Positions 63,425 to 64,000 of a stretch of DNA of 64,000 bases are shown here, piece after piece. Position 1 is the stretch's first letter. Each line of letters starts with the position of its first letter. Source of the DNA: Prevotella sp. (lineage in GTDB: Bacteria > Bacteroidota > Bacteroidia > Bacteroidales > Bacteroidaceae); contig JAFYZT010000042.1 in NCBI GenBank assembly GCA_017548605.1, positions 44,179 to 108,178 of the forward strand, read 5' to 3'. The notes beneath the pieces were generated by a model. The model searched no databases, was not told where the DNA came from, and was given only the letters and a program-made list of their open reading frames with translations. The position numbers were made by a program, and so were the translations under genes.

Positions 63425-64000
63425 ATGAAGTATATACACAGTCTATACACGCTTCTTTTCGGTGTGGCGGTTCTTCTCTTTTTCGGACTGGCCTATCCGC
63501 ATCATCTACATTATCAGGAACAGTTTCAACTCTTTCTCTTCGACTGCTCCTACGTGTGGGAGATAGTGAAATTGCCCGGTGGCATAGCCGACCTGCTGGG
63601 ACGTTTCTGCACGCAGTTTTTCCTTTATGCCTGGGTGGGGGCTTTAATCATTGCCATTCTGCTCTCGGTGGTGCAACTCCTGACGCTCCGTTTGGCCAAT
63701 TGGGGTCGTCTATATGGCCTTAGTTTTGTGCCGTCGTTTCTGCTCTGGCTGTTCCTGCTCGACGAGAATGCACTGTTGGGTGGTGTCTGGGCTGTTTTAC
63801 TCACGCTTTTTGCTTCCTGGCTCTTCGACAAGTTACCTGGCGGCTGGGTGCGTCGCATCCTGCTCATAGTAGCCATACCTGTACTCTATTGGATAGTGGG
63901 CCCAGTCTGCCTATTGTTCTTCCTCTTACAAGCTCCATCCCTTACTTCTCACCCCTCATCCCACCCCTCAGCCCACCCCTCTTCTCACCCCTCCCCCCTC
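63425..64000 (+). CDS. DUF6057-like polytopic membrane protein, N-terminal part (truncated by window edge)
   Basis: 192 codons are visible from the ATG at 63425. About five membrane segments (residues about 5-23, 58-82, 92-112, 118-135, 145-170) are followed by a Ser/His/Pro repeat (SHPS, residues about 175-192) encoded by a 12-bp tandem repeat that runs to the window edge. The layout matches the protein at 60078. Function unknown. Confidence 0.7.
   Translation, partial: MKYIHSLYTLLFGVAVLLFFGLAYPHHLHYQEQFQLFLFDCSYVWEIVKLPGGIADLLGRFCTQFFLYAWVGALIIAILLSVVQLLTLRLANWGRLYGLSFVPSFLLWLFLLDENALLGGVWAVLLTLFASWLFDKLPGGWVRRILLIVAIPVLYWIVGPVCLLFFLLQAPSLTSHPSSHPSAHPSSHPSPL
63951..64000 (+). repeat. 12-bp tandem repeat inside the last gene
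   Basis: Units ACCCCTCATCCC (63951-63962), ACCCCTCAGCCC, ACCCCTCTTCTC and ACCCCTCC... to the edge. In frame it gives an HPSx repeat. The array may continue beyond the window. Confidence 0.8.

Overview
The window looks like chromosomal DNA of a Bacteroidales bacterium close to Prevotella. Reasons visible in the sequence: many Bacteroidetes-type promoters (TTTG, 19-23 bases, TAnnTTTG), no Shine-Dalgarno leaders, a SusC/SusD pair, a NigD-like lipoprotein, BspA-type leucine-rich-repeat proteins, an NrtR-type Nudix regulator, and large secreted proteins ending in a 'GIYIINGKKQVIK'-like tail. This placement comes from gene content only.

Layout. 1-768: start of a GH43 glycosidase (minus strand, runs off the left edge). 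1085-5929: accessory region with two AAA ATPase/DUF4143 genes, about 900 bases of repeat and palindrome debris, and two AT-rich genes that look like a DNA-glycosylase pair. 5976-11717: a 1806-residue secreted GLUG/Big_2/cohesin-like/dockerin protein and a small acidic protein. 12021-15203: a third AAA ATPase behind an 18-bp-arm palindrome, then two BspA-like proteins. 15535-17879: a Ser/Thr kinase (minus strand) and an NrtR-type regulator with a clear operator. 18084-33437: an apparent eight-gene operon with RND adaptor, RND pump, a 1361-residue secreted protein, a small acidic protein, a TolC-type channel, a DUF4421 protein, a CPA2 antiporter and a DUF3943 protein. 33634-35152: a fourth ATPase (DUF234) and tRNA-Pro(CGG).

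35239-53462 is mostly housekeeping: murF, folP, dacA (c-di-AMP synthase), pta, a four-helix-bundle gene, ackA, lpxH, a DUF59 protein, radC, a GT2 glycosyltransferase, efp, rpmH, a PASTA protein, rluD, ddl, an acyltransferase, a NigD-like lipoprotein, and divergent tdh and kbl (threonine to glycine plus acetyl-CoA). 53960-59925 is a SusC/SusD/lipoprotein operon without enzymes. 60078-64000 holds two DUF6057-like membrane proteins around a beta-propeller lipoprotein with one CxxCH motif; the second membrane protein runs off the right edge.

The strongest non-gene signal is a set of at least five families of low-complexity intergenic repeats, several with hairpins closed by GCTTCGC or GAGCGAAGC cores. 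They surround many genes and in places have become coding sequence. The AAA ATPase genes and the Nudix regulator carry unusual repeats or palindromes at their promoters, which suggests autoregulation. All functions are inferred from reading the sequence; no database search was run.
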